Under the pieces are notes generated by a model. The model had not been told where the DNA came from, ran no database searches, and saw only the letters and a list, made by a program, of their open reading frames with translations. Positions 1 to 10,976 of a stretch of DNA of 64,000 nt are shown one piece after another. Made by a program: the position numbers and the translations under genes. How positions within the stretch are numbered: the first letter of the stretch is position 1; each line of letters begins with the position of its first letter. Origin of the DNA: Trifolium pratense (lineage: Eukaryota > Streptophyta > Magnoliopsida > Fabales > Fabaceae); contig NC_060063.1 of NCBI RefSeq assembly GCF_020283565.1, positions 20,774,720-20,838,719 of the forward strand, given 5' to 3'.

Positions 1-521
1 CTAATGACCACGCTTCCTGATATTGGTTCTAATGACCAAACATCCTGATAAATTCTGAAACATAATTCCTAATCCTGAATGGTTATCCTACCCAAAAGAA
101 AGAAAACCTTCCCGGGGTAATTCTAACTGTCCTATTTCCTGAACCTAAGTTCCTGAGCGTGATAAACATTCTAATCACATAATATTATTACGCTGTTTAC
201 GAAATATTCCAGAATAGTCAGGGACATAAAACGAGTGGATTTTTATTTAAAATGTTGATTCTACAAAGTCTTGATCTGATACGCTCGCTTAGCGAAGCAA
301 GATGTTCGCTATGCGAGAATACTAGTTCAATTCTCGGCTTTTTACTTTTAAAAGAGTTTATCAGTTTCCACCTACAATCTCATTCATGTCCAGTCATAAG
401 CAACTAAAATATTATTATATAATTAGAATGGAGATGGTTTTGGGATTAAACCTTCTCACACAATTATTTCCTAATTTTCCTATTGTTGTCATGCATAATT
501 TTGGGGAGACTAATTTCCTAA
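1..521 (-). repeat. Distal part of a minus-strand LTR (continues at 14314-16898)
   Basis: No coding capacity. Both ends of E1 share the 5-bp duplication CCTAA, so this stretch was continuous with 14314 onward before E1 inserted. It contains the near-palindromes TCGCTTAGCGA (about 287-297) and TTCGCTATGCGAG (about 309-321), the same kind of GC-rich motif that sits downstream of the leader in the E3a LTR. Together with the LTR-like end at 16898 I infer one long minus-oriented LTR cut by the left edge of the window. No terminus is visible on this side, so a different repeat is possible. Confidence 0.45.
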
Positions 522-3500
522 TGTAAGACCCATAATTTCATTGTACATTAAGGATATTAAGTGTTCGTTGTATTTGGAATAAAATGAATGTTTGGTTGAA
601 GTCAATTGAGTCATTTTTTGAAATTCGTAAGCACGTTGCGTTGAAAACAAGTGTAGAAAAACTGTTTTGTGTGAAGTCTGAACGTATACGTGCCTTTTTT
701 CCCCCTTTGCGTTTTGATTTGGTTTTTATGGTCAACATGAAAGTTGTAGATCTCGTCGTTAGCTTTCCAACTATTATTGGTGCGTCTCAATTGGACAATC
801 GGAACTCAAGTTATGATCGTTTCCGTAAGAGGCGGATTCGCAGAAATCGTGCTTGTTTCGCGCTCGAGTGTCGGAATAGCATGAGGTTGGTTTCATTAGT
901 CTTCTTTTATGGATGAGGTTGTTCCTGCGACTTTAGAGATCCATTTTTCGATTTGTTCTAGTTTTCGAGAAAACGGGCAATATTTTACCCGCTGTCGTAA
1001 AATTTTACGGTTTCGGAATTCAGTAAAATTTCAGATAGAAGGTTTATATATCTGCGCGAGTTAGGATATGTCCTGAGATTAATTTTCGAGAGCGTGGAAG
1101 AAAATTACAGTCGCGAAAAAAAGATTCGGCGATAAGTTTTGGAAATATTTTGAGACGGACGTTCGTTCCGTAAGTTTTCTGTTTTTACGAATTTTGCTCG
1201 TCGCGGCGCGCGAAGGTTGTGGGGCGTGTTAGAAATATCTAGATATTTGTGTAAGGGAATTGGAGGGCTAGGATTGGCCAAGGGAAAGTACTTTTGATCA
1301 AGTGGTCATGGTGGAGCAAGACCACTTGTCATAGGTTTTGTTTGGTAGACTTTTGGGACTTAGAAAAAATTGTGAAACCTCTCCTTCTCTTCTCTCACAA
1401 ACCGTCCTTCTCTCCCTCTCACACAAAGCTTCATTGATTTTTCATTTCTCACCCATTCAAGCTAGGAATTGTCTTGTTGGATCAAGGAACTTGCAAGGAT
1501 ATCACTACTCATAAGGTAACTAACCAATTCCTTACCTTTGTTGCTCTAATTCTCCTAGTTTTAGAAATTGTTCTTGAGCATGATTCTTGAGAATTTTCTA
1601 GGATGTTAGTTTTGGTTGATTGTGGTTTTAGGGAAGTGTTTAGGATTAGTATATAAGCTTGTTTAAGCTTGGAAAGTTTGGATTCTCATGGTGATTGAAA
1701 GTTTCACAAAATTTTGTTAGGTTTTGAAGAAATAATTTTGAAATGGTCATAGCTTTGTGAAATTTTGTTGTGCTTTTATTTTTGAGGTTGTATTTGAGCT
1801 TTGTGGCAAAATGGATATTGGATTATGGTCTTGGTTTGGTGATACAAGAAAAATAATTTTTTTGGTGTGTGTTCTTGAGGCATAATGAACATATTTTCTT
1901 AGAAACTTTTGTTTTGATGCTAAGTGGTTCAATTGATCAATGTAATGGCTTTGTGAACTAATAGAGGATTGCTAGGATGTGGCATTGTAAAAAAATTTGA
2001 GTGTTGGCCTAGTTTTCAAAACTTTTGCCATGAGGAAAATTTTGAAAAGTGAGGAGGAGTTTTCAAAAATTGTTAAGGCTTTGGGGGAGGCACGATTGTG
2101 GCCTAGGGCGAATTACCATGCAAAAAGATTTGGGTAAAAATGGTTTTGGTGTGGGTTGTGTCTCAAAGAACCAAAAATTTAAAATGTCGTAATTAGAGGC
2201 TTTGCCCGGAAAATTTTTGGGTGCTTGGATTAGTGACTCGGGGGTATTATGGGATATTACCAAGCTCTCGGATGCGGAGAATTTTGAGCGGAAGTGTGAT
2301 TTTGGTTTTTGGGGGCAGCCCCTAAAAGGAAAAAAAAAATGGGAGGATTTCCAAAATTTTTCTAAGTCCACAATGCTGAAAAAATGATCATGTTTTTGAT
2401 GAATGATCTTAGGTGTGTAAAAGTATGATTATAGGATTGTATTTGGAAAGAAAAACTTGAAACTTGCGACGCAAGAAAAACTCGATTATTTTGTCGAGAC
2501 ATTTTCGTAAAATTTTTAGGTTGTTTTCAAGTGTTTTGGTAGTGTGTGAAAGTGTCCTTTGAAGTTTAAAACCATAGAGAGCAATGGTATGCTTTGAAAA
2601 CGAAAATGTGTTTGTTTTGTGAAAAATAGTGTATTTAACTTCGGGAATTTTTAATCACCATGGGGAGGACTCGAATATAATATCCGAGAGTGTTAGGAAG
2701 TGCCTTAGATGCCTCTAGACCTTTGTTGATAGGTTTAGTTTCATTATAATACTTTGGGCGTGACTTATGGATTGTACGCTCCACTATTTTAGGGCGCACG
2801 AATTGTTGCATAACTCGGAATCGTTTGTAATTGGAAGTTTCGCCGAGGTAAGGGCACCTTTTTATTTCCGTCAATAGCATTAGGGTATGCTTGTGGTTAT
2901 GCTTGTTGTGGTTCCATGCTTGTGTGCTTGGTTGTTTTCGATGTTATTTGTCTTACGTATAGGTGGGAAGTATATGTGTTGACATGTGGTTATGAATATG
3001 TGTATGTTTGTTGCATTAGTATATGTAGGGACGTATGCTCATGCAAACATTGTCGGTATTTGATCTGGGTGATTGTACCGGGTGATACTTCCGCCTTTAA
3101 CGGAGACGGTATTTGATCTGGGTGATTGTACCGCCGTTAACGGAGCCGGTATTTGATCTGGGTGATTGTACTCCGGAGTATCCACCAATTGAGTTGGCAT
3201 TTGATCTGGGTGATTGTGCCGGGTGTAATCCACCTTTTTCCGGAATTCATGCATGTGGCATTCGATCTGGGTGATTGTGCCACAACCATTCATTAGAGGT
3301 CTTGCATTAGGGTATGTGTGCACTTTATTTATTCTTCTTGGTGTGAGGATGTGATAAGTGTTTACCGCTTTCTATTCTGGTATGTGTATTCGATATTTTA
3401 TTACTAGTTTCCAGTTGGTGACCCTTATTTTGCATGCCATATCGCGGGCTCCTCCCACCCCCAGACGATGGAGCGCCATCTGAGACCGTAGGCCGTGTGG

Positions 3501-3907
3501 ACGGCGAGGACTTCGTGGACTATCCCAGAGTGTAGAGAGTAGCGCTTGTTAGGCTACATTTTGGTAGGCTTAGGGCCTAGGTTATATTTTGGGATGACTG
3601 TATGTTTTATACATTATACTCAGACATGTTAGTGCCGTTGGGCCTTGTGATATATTCGGTTCATGACTCGTGTCTTTTTGGTTGATGAACTTGCTATATC
3701 CGTTGTATGTAAATTATTCAGGTACACACTTTGCTTCGAGGAAGCCCTGTAATATAATGTGTTGATGTTATATTTATTTTCTATTGAATGACGAATTGCC
3801 GAGATAGCTGCGGGCGTTCACGCGCGCCATTTTATTTAAGCGTGTTGATTTAAAAAAAAAATAAAAATAATACCCCTTTTTATGCTTTGAAAAACGGGGG
3901 TGTTACA
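522..3907 (+). repeat. E1 5' LTR (3386 bp)
   Basis: TG...CA ends; matches 10977-14308 almost base for base. It is 54 bp longer, nearly all from one extra copy of a roughly 50-bp tandem unit near 3055-3110. A pyrimidine-rich leader (about 1378-1435) is followed at 1515/1516 by a consensus 5' splice site AAG|GTAAC. Open frames at 584-916, 1747-1932, 2063-2371, 2635-2880 and 2916-3323 recur in the 3' LTR but resemble no protein I know; they are LTR sequence, not genes. Confidence 0.93.
3054..3283 (+). repeat. Hairpin-forming tandem array in E1 5' LTR (5 units)
   Basis: Five imperfect units share an internal T-T-T/C-GATCTGGGTGATTG core flanked by complementary arms: GGTA 3055-3058 with TACC 3076-3079; GGTA 3108-3111 with TACC 3129-3132; GGTA 3148-3151 with TACT 3169-3172 (one wobble); GGCA 3196-3199 with TGCC 3217-3220; TGGCA 3256-3260 with TGCCA 3278-3282. 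The T-A to C-G change between early and late units is compensatory. The 3' LTR copy (about 13509-13684) has one unit fewer. Confidence 0.8.
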
Positions 3908-3910
3908 TTT

Positions 3911-3928
3911 TGGTATCAGAGCTCGGCA
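3911..3928 (+). other. E1 primer binding site (tRNA-Met type)
   Basis: TGGTATCAGAGCTCGGCA starts 3 nt downstream of the 5' LTR. TGGTATCAGAGC is the usual complement to the 3' end of plant initiator tRNA-Met used by many Ty3 and copia elements. The same core occurs in E2, E2a, E3, E3a and the copia element. Confidence 0.85.
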
Positions 3929-4188
3929 GTAGATCTTCAAAGGGAAAGTGTGTACATGGGTTAACAGTCTGAGGACAGTCGGTTAAGTTTAGAATCGCGT
4001 AAGTTTAGTGATTCGTTAGCGGGTAGTGGTGAGTTTTGTTGATAGTTAGTAATGCATTAACTCGTTTCGTTAATGTATATCTTCAACCAACCATGTCGTA
4101 ACCACTTTAATTCATATGCGTTGGATGTGGGAAATTCTGTGGAATTGGAAAAGGTTGTAATTAAAAGAATTGGTTTTGCAGGAAAGTT

Positions 4189-4249
4189 ATGCCTCCGAGA
4201 CGGGCACCTGCTGCTCCTGCTACTGAAGATGACCGGGTTGAGCGTATGG
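4189..4249 (+). pseudogene. E1 gag N-terminal segment, separated by an insertion
   Basis: The ATG at 4189 lies just after the putative 3' splice site and opens a frame of about 20 codons rich in Pro, Ala and Arg, which stops making sense at 4250 where a TG...CA element begins. Setting aside the 2322-bp insert and one copy of its target duplication, this frame is in register with the long gag-pol frame whose first original codons are at about 6577. E1 therefore had its normal gag start here, and the insertion separates it from the rest. Confidence 0.75.
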
Positions 4250-6571
4250 TGTAAGACCCGAGAAATTTATTTTAATATATAGATAACTATTTTATTTACG
4301 AGTCAAAATGCTTTAACTTCGTCTTTTATAACAAGTGGTTTTATTATGTTTGATTTTATAAGAGAAATTTACGTTAATTTTTTTTTTTTCTAGTTTCGAG
4401 GACGAAACTCTTTTAAGGGGGGTAATAATGTAACGACCCAATATTTTGTACACATATTTTTGTGATTTTCTTGACTTGTTATCAAACCTCTTATTTTATT
4501 ATAAAGAATTTGACTAAAGTATAATTTAGCCTATATCATGAGACTAATTATAATTAGTATTATATCTAATATATTAATTATTAATTTAGTTGTTCAATTT
4601 AACTAAGGCAAAAATAATTGAATCAGTTTTACTATGCACTACCACATCCCACGAGATTAGAATGACAGTGAGCAAATGATGCTCCATGTTATCATTAACC
4701 ATAAATGCTATAATCACAAGCAATGAATATCCCCTTTATTTCTTCCAGCAATATTCCCGTAACATAACATTCTATTTGACAAATTACTTACTCACATCAT
4801 ATTCATTTCAATTTCATTAAAAATACTATAATAGACAATGAATGTCCAGACCCATTTTCCTTCTATGGCCATGAATTTGTATTGATTCCATTCCATTCTC
4901 GGTCAATGAGTTTAACGGATTGATTGTTGTTATTATCTCAATTAATTAATTATAATTATATGCCAAGTATTCTTCCTTAATATTTCTTGTTGGTCCAAAG
5001 AAAAATCAGTTCATATATACCCTTGCTTTCACAACTCAGTACACGCCTGACAACATCACAAAACTAACATAGCCTCCACAAACAAAGTCTTACACCCATG
5101 CTATTACTTGTATGTCTCCTCTAGTATTCAAGTGATAATCACGCTATGTTCTTGGCCTTATTCTCCCCTAATTCCATCGTGGCATATGGTTCTCGGTTGG
5201 ATTGTCAAATCGAACTCTAGAATGAGAGTGGCGGTAGCTGCGAATTTAGGCTGGTGTATGCTTGGAAGGAAAGCGTCTGAGGTAAGGGTTTTTTTCCCAT
5301 ACATTCATGCTACATAGGGATTTGTTGTGAGATGATGGTAGAATCTTTATCACTTAAAATAAACCAAAGGAATTAATTCTATAAAAATAAATAAATTCGT
5401 TTGTATATATGCTTCTAGTAATTAGACTAATTATACATATGCCTAGTGCTTGCTTATTATTGCATATGCCTTGTCATGCATGCCGTGTATATATATATGT
5501 TTGTTAATTTCCTATTTATTTCATATGATTAAAGATTTTGGTTTCCTTCTTTTCTTTGAAGCGTATGAATATTAGTTTGTGGGTGTGATCTAATAAATAT
5601 AAATTAAGGGACGTGAATAAAAATACAGGGAGTGTTAGTTATATCGCAGGTCAAGTTGGTCTTGTTAAGGAAGTGGAGTTTCATGCATCATATAGGATGT
5701 GTATAGCAGAGTTCCTATAGGTAGCCTTTGTGGCTTGGTTTATTTTTTAGCCTGTGTGGCTTGTTTATTTTTTTAGCCTGTGTGGCTGGTTTAATTTAGC
5801 CTTTGTGGCTTGGAGCCTGTGTGGCTGGTTCTCTCATTGGTATGAGACTTATTATCCGGATCATTAGTATATCATATAGGATGGTCTTAGTTACATTTCA
5901 TTTCATGTAGAGATGGAACAATTAACAATAGTAGTAAGTGATGATCTTGGTCACAGAAGAATCAACAAAAAAAAGATTAAAGAAAAAGTATAGTTAGTCC
6001 AGGGTAAAGCGGTGATCGTTACCTTCTCCTCTTTCATTTGATTTTGTCGTGCAATTTGTAATATGTGTAATATTGCCTTGTTTATTACTATCGTTGAACA
6101 ATAAGATGCTACCTATGTTTGTATATGTGTACTCTTATCACCCAAAAGTTTTTATAATAAACTAATAATTATATTTTCGATAAGGTGAAGTGTTTTGTTA
6201 TTATTTTATAACATTTTCTTGTGGTGAGTATGATTCAATATGGATCCGGAAATTGACCCTTACAACCAACATTTTAGGTACTCAAGGAGAAAGCTTTGAT
6301 TGAATGTGATGTGATGCTTGAAGCGTGTACGAACGGGGAAAAAAAATGGGTTTTGTAATTTGTGAATTTTATGTAATAAATAGTTCTTTGTTTTTCCGCT
6401 GGAATTTTCAAACTATTTGTTCAAATTAATTAAGTTTATATTTCTATGAATTCTATTTCAATTATCTTTAGAATTATTTTATTTAATAAAAAAAAGAAGA
6501 AGTAGCCGCACGTTTTCAAACTAAGTAAAATTCTAACTAATATCTTGGATAAAAAAATCTGGGATGTTACA
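4250..6571 (+). mobile_element. 2.3-kb LTR-element remnant inserted in E1 gag
   Basis: Begins TGTAAGACCC at 4250 and ends GGGATGTTACA at 6571. The flanking 5-mers TATGG (4245-4249) and TTTGG (6572-6576) differ by one base and are probably a mutated target duplication. The first 140 bp are followed by a pre-PPT hairpin (4393-4408), a purine tract, and at 4429 a second start TGTAACGACCC that runs to 6571 as a 2143-bp LTR. That LTR has a TATA-like CATATATAC near 5013 and a 5' splice-like GAG|GTAAGG at 5282. Little or nothing of an internal region remains, and the two LTR starts do not match each other, so it looks like a deleted or recombinant, non-coding element. A short tandem repeat built on AGCCTGTGTGGCT lies at about 5720-5840. 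Confidence 0.7.
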
Positions 6572-9500
6572 TTTGGCCAACTCGATGAATGTGATGGCGA
6601 CTGCCATAACCGCTCAGGCCCAAGCTAAGACCCAAAGAGACCTGGAAAAGCGGGAAAGAGAAATCCAAGCTGCTGGGGCTCGGGTTCTTACTAGTTTCAA
6701 TAATCAGAGTCCACCAAAGTTTCGTGGTGAAGGTGGTCCTACAGCTGCGGATCTATGGCTCCAAGCAATGGAGAAAATCTTGGGAGCAATTCATTGTCCC
6801 GAGTGGGAAATGGTAACCTTGGCCACTTATCAGCTGCTGGGCGATGCGGAGTATTGGTGGGGAAATACAAGCTTGTTAATGGAAGCTAACTTTGAGGAAT
6901 TTACTTGGGAGAATTTCAAAAGAAAATTTTTGGCCAAGTATTTTCCGGAGAGCGCAAGAGAACGTTATGGTGAAAAATTCCTGAAGCTGACTCAGGGAGG
7001 AATGAGTGTGGAGGCATATGCCAAAAAGTTTGAATCTTTGTCTCGATTCTTCCGTTTCTTCCGTGATGGAATTGATGAGGCATATATGTGTCGCTGTTTT
7101 CAGGGAGGATTAAAGTATGAACTGCAAGATGCAGTGGTACCCTTGGGGATCCGACAGTTTCAGGTGCTTGTGGAGAAATGCCAAGAGATTGAAGATATGA
7201 AAAAGAATAGGATGAATCGTCCCGGAAATTTTAGTGCTGGGGGACCCAGTCGTCCTAATCATCAGAATCAGAACAGGGGAAGACAGGGGAATAGGCCTTA
7301 TAACCGTCCTCAGAACAACCAAGGGTCTAATCGTCCTGCAAACTCAGGGACTCAAGGAAGTCAAGCTAGAAAGAAGCTGACATGCTATGCTTGTGGGCAG
7401 GAGGGTCATTACTCCTACGAATGTAAGGAAAAGGGGGATGTTTGTTTCCGTTGTCAGAAGCCGGGTCATTTTGCTAAGGATTGCCGTATGCAAGAAGTGG
7501 CACCGTCGACAAATAACACCCAGGGAGCTCGACCAGCTGCAAGAGGACGTGCTTACTGCATGGGCACGGAAGTGAGTGGGCAAGCGAGCAATGCTATTCA
7601 TGAGAACTGTCAGATTGCAGGTAATTTTTGGACTGCATTGATCGATACCGGAGCAACTCACTCTTTTATATCTTCAGAATGTTCTCAACATATGAAATTG
7701 CTTATTACGCCTCTAACTTTCGATTTACACGTCACTACGCCTGCAAAGGATTTAGTAGTAAATACTGCATGTTTGCATTGTTTGGTGAAAATTCAGAATA
7801 GGGATTTTCTGGTCAATTTGATATGTTTGCCTTTTTTGTCACTCGAGATCATTCTCGGGATGGATTGGTTATCTTACCATTATGTCATTCTAGATTGTGC
7901 ACGTAAATTGGTATTTTTCCCCAAACCGGGAGTTGCTAGATTTATGTCGGCCAATAGACTTGTGGTAACCATGAGAAATGGTGAAGCGGAAATTATGTCA
8001 CTTTCGAGTATAGAAGTCACCTCGGGCATAATTGTGGGAGATGTGCGATTAGTTCAACACTTTCAAGATGTTTTTCCGTTAGAAATTTCGGGTTTTCCTC
8101 CAATCCGAGAAGTGGAATTTTTCATTGATTTGCATCCGGGAACCGGACCAATTTCGGAGTCTCCTTATCGAATGGCTCCAGCTGAGTTAGTCGAGTTGAA
8201 AAGTCATATAGAAGACTTGTTGGGAAAGGGATTCATAAGGCCAAGTGTATCGCCGTGGGGAGCGCCAGTTTTATTGGTGAAAAAGAAGGATGGAAAGTCA
8301 CGGTTATGTGTAGATTACCGGAAGCTCAACAAGGTGACCATTAAGAATCGTTATCCCTTGCCACGAATTGACGATTTAATGGACCAATTGAAGGATGCGT
8401 CGGTATTTTCTAAGATTGATTTGAAGTCGGGATACCACCAGATAAGGGTAAGGGATGAAGATATTCAAAAGACGGCATTTCGCACGCGTTATGGACATTA
8501 TGAGTATTTGGTGATGCCATTTGGAGTGACAAATGCACCCGCTATTTTTATGGACTACATGAATAGAGTATTTCATCCGTTCTTGGACAAGTTCGTTGTG
8601 GTGTTTATTGATGATATACTTGTTTATTCGAAGAGTGAAGAAGAGCACGAGGAGCATCTTCGTCTAGTTTTGCAAGTTTTGCGCGACAACAAGTTGTATG
8701 CTAATCCGTCAAAGTGTGAGTTTTGGATGGAAAAGGTGAATTTTCTCGGCCATGTTATATCAAAAGAGGGAATAGCTGTGGATCCAGCTAAGATTGACAC
8801 TGTACTTTCATGGAAGCAACCACAAACTGTCACCGAAGTACGAAGTTTTGTGGGTTTAGCAGGTTACTATCGGAGGTTCGTTGAGGGTTTTGCTAAGATT
8901 GTGGCGCCGATGACACAACTTACACGAAAAGATCAACCTTTTGCTTGGACGGACAAGTGTGAAGCTAGTTTTCAATTACTAAAGAAGCTTTTGACTACAT
9001 CACCGGTGTTGGTTCTACCTCAATCCGATGAGCCGTATGAAGTTTATTGTGATGCGTCTTATCAAGGGCTTGGATGTGTGCTGATGCAACACAAGAAAGC
9101 GGTGGCTTATGCATCGCGGCAGTTAAAGGTGCATGAGAAGAATTATCCCACACACGATTTAGAGCTTGCGGCGGTAGTTTTTGCTTTGAAGATTTGGAGG
9201 CATTATTTGTATGGATGCACTTTTGTGGTGTTCAGTGACCATAAAAGTTTAAAGTACCTCTTCGATCAAAAGGAATTAAATATGAGGCAAAGGAGGTGGA
9301 TGGAGACGCTTAAGGATTTTGACTTCACATTAGAATATCACCCCGGAAAAGCTAATGTGGTGGCAGATGCTTTGAGTAGAAAAAGTGTGTCGGCATGTTC
9401 AGCGGTAATGGCTAGTCAACATGAATTGTTGAAGATGTTTCAAGATTTGCACCTCACGGTAAAGTTTGCACCGGGCGCTTTGAAATTGGGAATGATTACT

Positions 9501-10940
9501 ATTTCTAGTGGGTTGTTGGAAGAAATTGCAAATTGTCAAGATGATGAATTGCTTATGGCAAAGAGAGACTTGATAATTCGAGGAACGACCACCGAATTCA
9601 AAGTGGGGGCGGATAATATTTTGAGATGTAATGGAAGGGTGTGTGTGCCGGATGTTAAAAATTTGAGGAACACAATCCTTGAGGAAGCTCACAAAAATAA
9701 ATTGAGTATCCACCCCGGAGCCACTAAAATGTATCAAGACTTGAGAAAAGATTTTTGGTGGCCGGGTATGAAAAGAAATGTGGCGGAATATGTGGCGGCG
9801 TGTTTGACATGTCAAAAAGCGAAGGTGGAGCATCAAAAACCGGCGGGAATGTTGCATCCGTTGGATATACCGGAGTGGAAGTGGGATAGTATATCCATGG
9901 ACTTTATCACGGGATTGCCCAAGACAAGAAAAAGGAAGGATTCTATTTGGGTAATAGTGGATAGATTGACAAAATCCGCTCACTTTTTAGCGGTTAAAGT
10001 TACCGATACCGCGGAGAAGTCAACCTATCTTTACATTGCGGAGATTGTAAAATTACATGGAATACCTTCGAGCATTGTTTCGGATCGAGATCCAAAATTC
10101 ACTTCACATTTTTGGAAAACACTCCATGATGCTTTGGGAACGAAGTTGAAAATGAGTTCGGCTTATCATCCACAAACGGACGGCCAAACGGAAAGAACAA
10201 ATCAATCATTGGAGGATTTGTTAAGAGCATGTGTGCTAGATGATCGGGGAAGTTGGGATGATGTGTTGCCTTTGGTGGAATTTACGTATAATAATAGTCA
10301 TCATGCAAGCATCGGAATGGCTCCATTTGAGGCACTTTACGGGAGAAGATGTCAGACTCCTTTGTGTTGGTATCAAGATGGTGAAAGCATAATTGTAGGG
10401 CCTGAAATGGTGCAACAAACAACGGATAAAGTTAAGCAAATCCGGGCAAGATTGAAAGCTACACAAGATAGGCAAAAGAGTTATGCGAATAAGCATCGTA
10501 GGCCTTTGGAATTTGAAGCGGGTGATCATGTATTTCTTAGAGTTACACCGACCACGGGTGTTGGAAGAGTTTTGAAAGCTAAGAAATTAACTCCGAAGTT
10601 TATTGGACCGTATCAAATTACGGAAAGGATAGGAAAGGTAGCTTATCGTATCGCGTTACCACCGGTACTATCTCGGATTCATGATGTGTTCCATGTTTCT
10701 CAGTTGAGAAAATATACTCCCGACCCTTCACATGTGATCAAGCCGGATGACATTCAATTAAAAGAGAATTTGTCATTTGAGGTTCCGCCGATCAAGATTA
10801 CGGATAGGAAGATGAAGCTTTTGAGGACAAAAGAAATACCTTTGGTTAAGGTAATTTGGAACGAAGCTACCGGAGATGCAACATGGGAACTTGAAAACAA
10901 AATAAAAGAGCAATATCCGGAGTTATTCCACGACGTTTAA
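6564..10940 (+). CDS. E1 Gag-Pol polyprotein (Ty3 chromovirus), N-terminus displaced
   Basis: 1458 codons without a stop. Codons 1-4 come from the inserted element's LTR end and the target duplication; the original gag resumes at about codon 5. Visible in order: gag capsid-like region (about 40-220); two CCHC zinc knuckles (274-287 and 294-307); aspartic protease with DTGA at 361-364; RT with the FIDD active site at 681-684; RNase H with CDAS (D830) and SDHKS (D892); integrase HHCC zinc domain (H1043, H1050, C1080, C1083); integrase core D1113, D1174, E1210, giving the D,D(35)E spacing of active integrases; and a C-terminal tail (about 1418-1455) resembling the chromodomain of Tekay-type elements. 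The stop at 10938 is followed directly by the pre-PPT hairpin. All catalytic residues I can check are present. The product makes and integrates element cDNA. As it stands the ORF lacks its own leader and first 20 codons. Confidence 0.93.
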   Translation: MLHLANSMNVMATAITAQAQAKTQRDLEKREREIQAAGARVLTSFNNQSPPKFRGEGGPTAADLWLQAMEKILGAIHCPEWEMVTLATYQLLGDAEYWWGNTSLLMEANFEEFTWENFKRKFLAKYFPESARERYGEKFLKLTQGGMSVEAYAKKFESLSRFFRFFRDGIDEAYMCRCFQGGLKYELQDAVVPLGIRQFQVLVEKCQEIEDMKKNRMNRPGNFSAGGPSRPNHQNQNRGRQGNRPYNRPQNNQGSNRPANSGTQGSQARKKLTCYACGQEGHYSYECKEKGDVCFRCQKPGHFAKDCRMQEVAPSTNNTQGARPAARGRAYCMGTEVSGQASNAIHENCQIAGNFWTALIDTGATHSFISSECSQHMKLLITPLTFDLHVTTPAKDLVVNTACLHCLVKIQNRDFLVNLICLPFLSLEIILGMDWLSYHYVILDCARKLVFFPKPGVARFMSANRLVVTMRNGEAEIMSLSSIEVTSGIIVGDVRLVQHFQDVFPLEISGFPPIREVEFFIDLHPGTGPISESPYRMAPAELVELKSHIEDLLGKGFIRPSVSPWGAPVLLVKKKDGKSRLCVDYRKLNKVTIKNRYPLPRIDDLMDQLKDASVFSKIDLKSGYHQIRVRDEDIQKTAFRTRYGHYEYLVMPFGVTNAPAIFMDYMNRVFHPFLDKFVVVFIDDILVYSKSEEEHEEHLRLVLQVLRDNKLYANPSKCEFWMEKVNFLGHVISKEGIAVDPAKIDTVLSWKQPQTVTEVRSFVGLAGYYRRFVEGFAKIVAPMTQLTRKDQPFAWTDKCEASFQLLKKLLTTSPVLVLPQSDEPYEVYCDASYQGLGCVLMQHKKAVAYASRQLKVHEKNYPTHDLELAAVVFALKIWRHYLYGCTFVVFSDHKSLKYLFDQKELNMRQRRWMETLKDFDFTLEYHPGKANVVADALSRKSVSACSAVMASQHELLKMFQDLHLTVKFAPGALKLGMITISSGLLEEIANCQDDELLMAKRDLIIRGTTTEFKVGADNILRCNGRVCVPDVKNLRNTILEEAHKNKLSIHPGATKMYQDLRKDFWWPGMKRNVAEYVAACLTCQKAKVEHQKPAGMLHPLDIPEWKWDSISMDFITGLPKTRKRKDSIWVIVDRLTKSAHFLAVKVTDTAEKSTYLYIAEIVKLHGIPSSIVSDRDPKFTSHFWKTLHDALGTKLKMSSAYHPQTDGQTERTNQSLEDLLRACVLDDRGSWDDVLPLVEFTYNNSHHASIGMAPFEALYGRRCQTPLCWYQDGESIIVGPEMVQQTTDKVKQIRARLKATQDRQKSYANKHRRPLEFEAGDHVFLRVTPTTGVGRVLKAKKLTPKFIGPYQITERIGKVAYRIALPPVLSRIHDVFHVSQLRKYTPDPSHVIKPDDIQLKENLSFEVPPIKITDRKMKLLRTKEIPLVKVIWNEATGDATWELENKIKEQYPELFHDV

Positions 10941-10976
10941 GTTTCGAGGACGAAACTTCTTTTTGTTGGGTAGTAA
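10941..10976 (+). other. E1 pre-PPT hairpin and polypurine region
   Basis: GTTTCG-AGGA-CGAAAC (10941-10956) is a perfect 6-bp stem with a 4-nt loop immediately after the pol stop. It is followed by a T-rich stretch and GTTGGGTAGTAA, the presumed plus-strand primer site abutting the 3' LTR at 10977. The purine tract is interrupted by T and weaker than in E3 or E3a. Confidence 0.65.

Larger units (their letters stand above)
1516..4181 (+). other. Putative E1 leader intron (LTR to gag)
   Basis: The donor AAG|GTAAC at 1515/1516 follows the C/T-rich leader. The acceptor TTTTGCAG ends at 4181, only 7 nt before the gag ATG at 4189. Removing these 2666 nt would delete most of the LTR (including the hairpin array and several upstream ATGs) and the primer binding site, leaving a short 5' UTR. 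E3a has the same arrangement. No transcript evidence is available to me, so this is inference from splice-site consensus and position. Confidence 0.5.

Noticed and set aside
584..916. 110-codon plus-strand frame (and 11095-11370)
   Set aside because: Lies within the E1 LTR, differs between the two LTR copies by indels near its start, and resembles no known protein.
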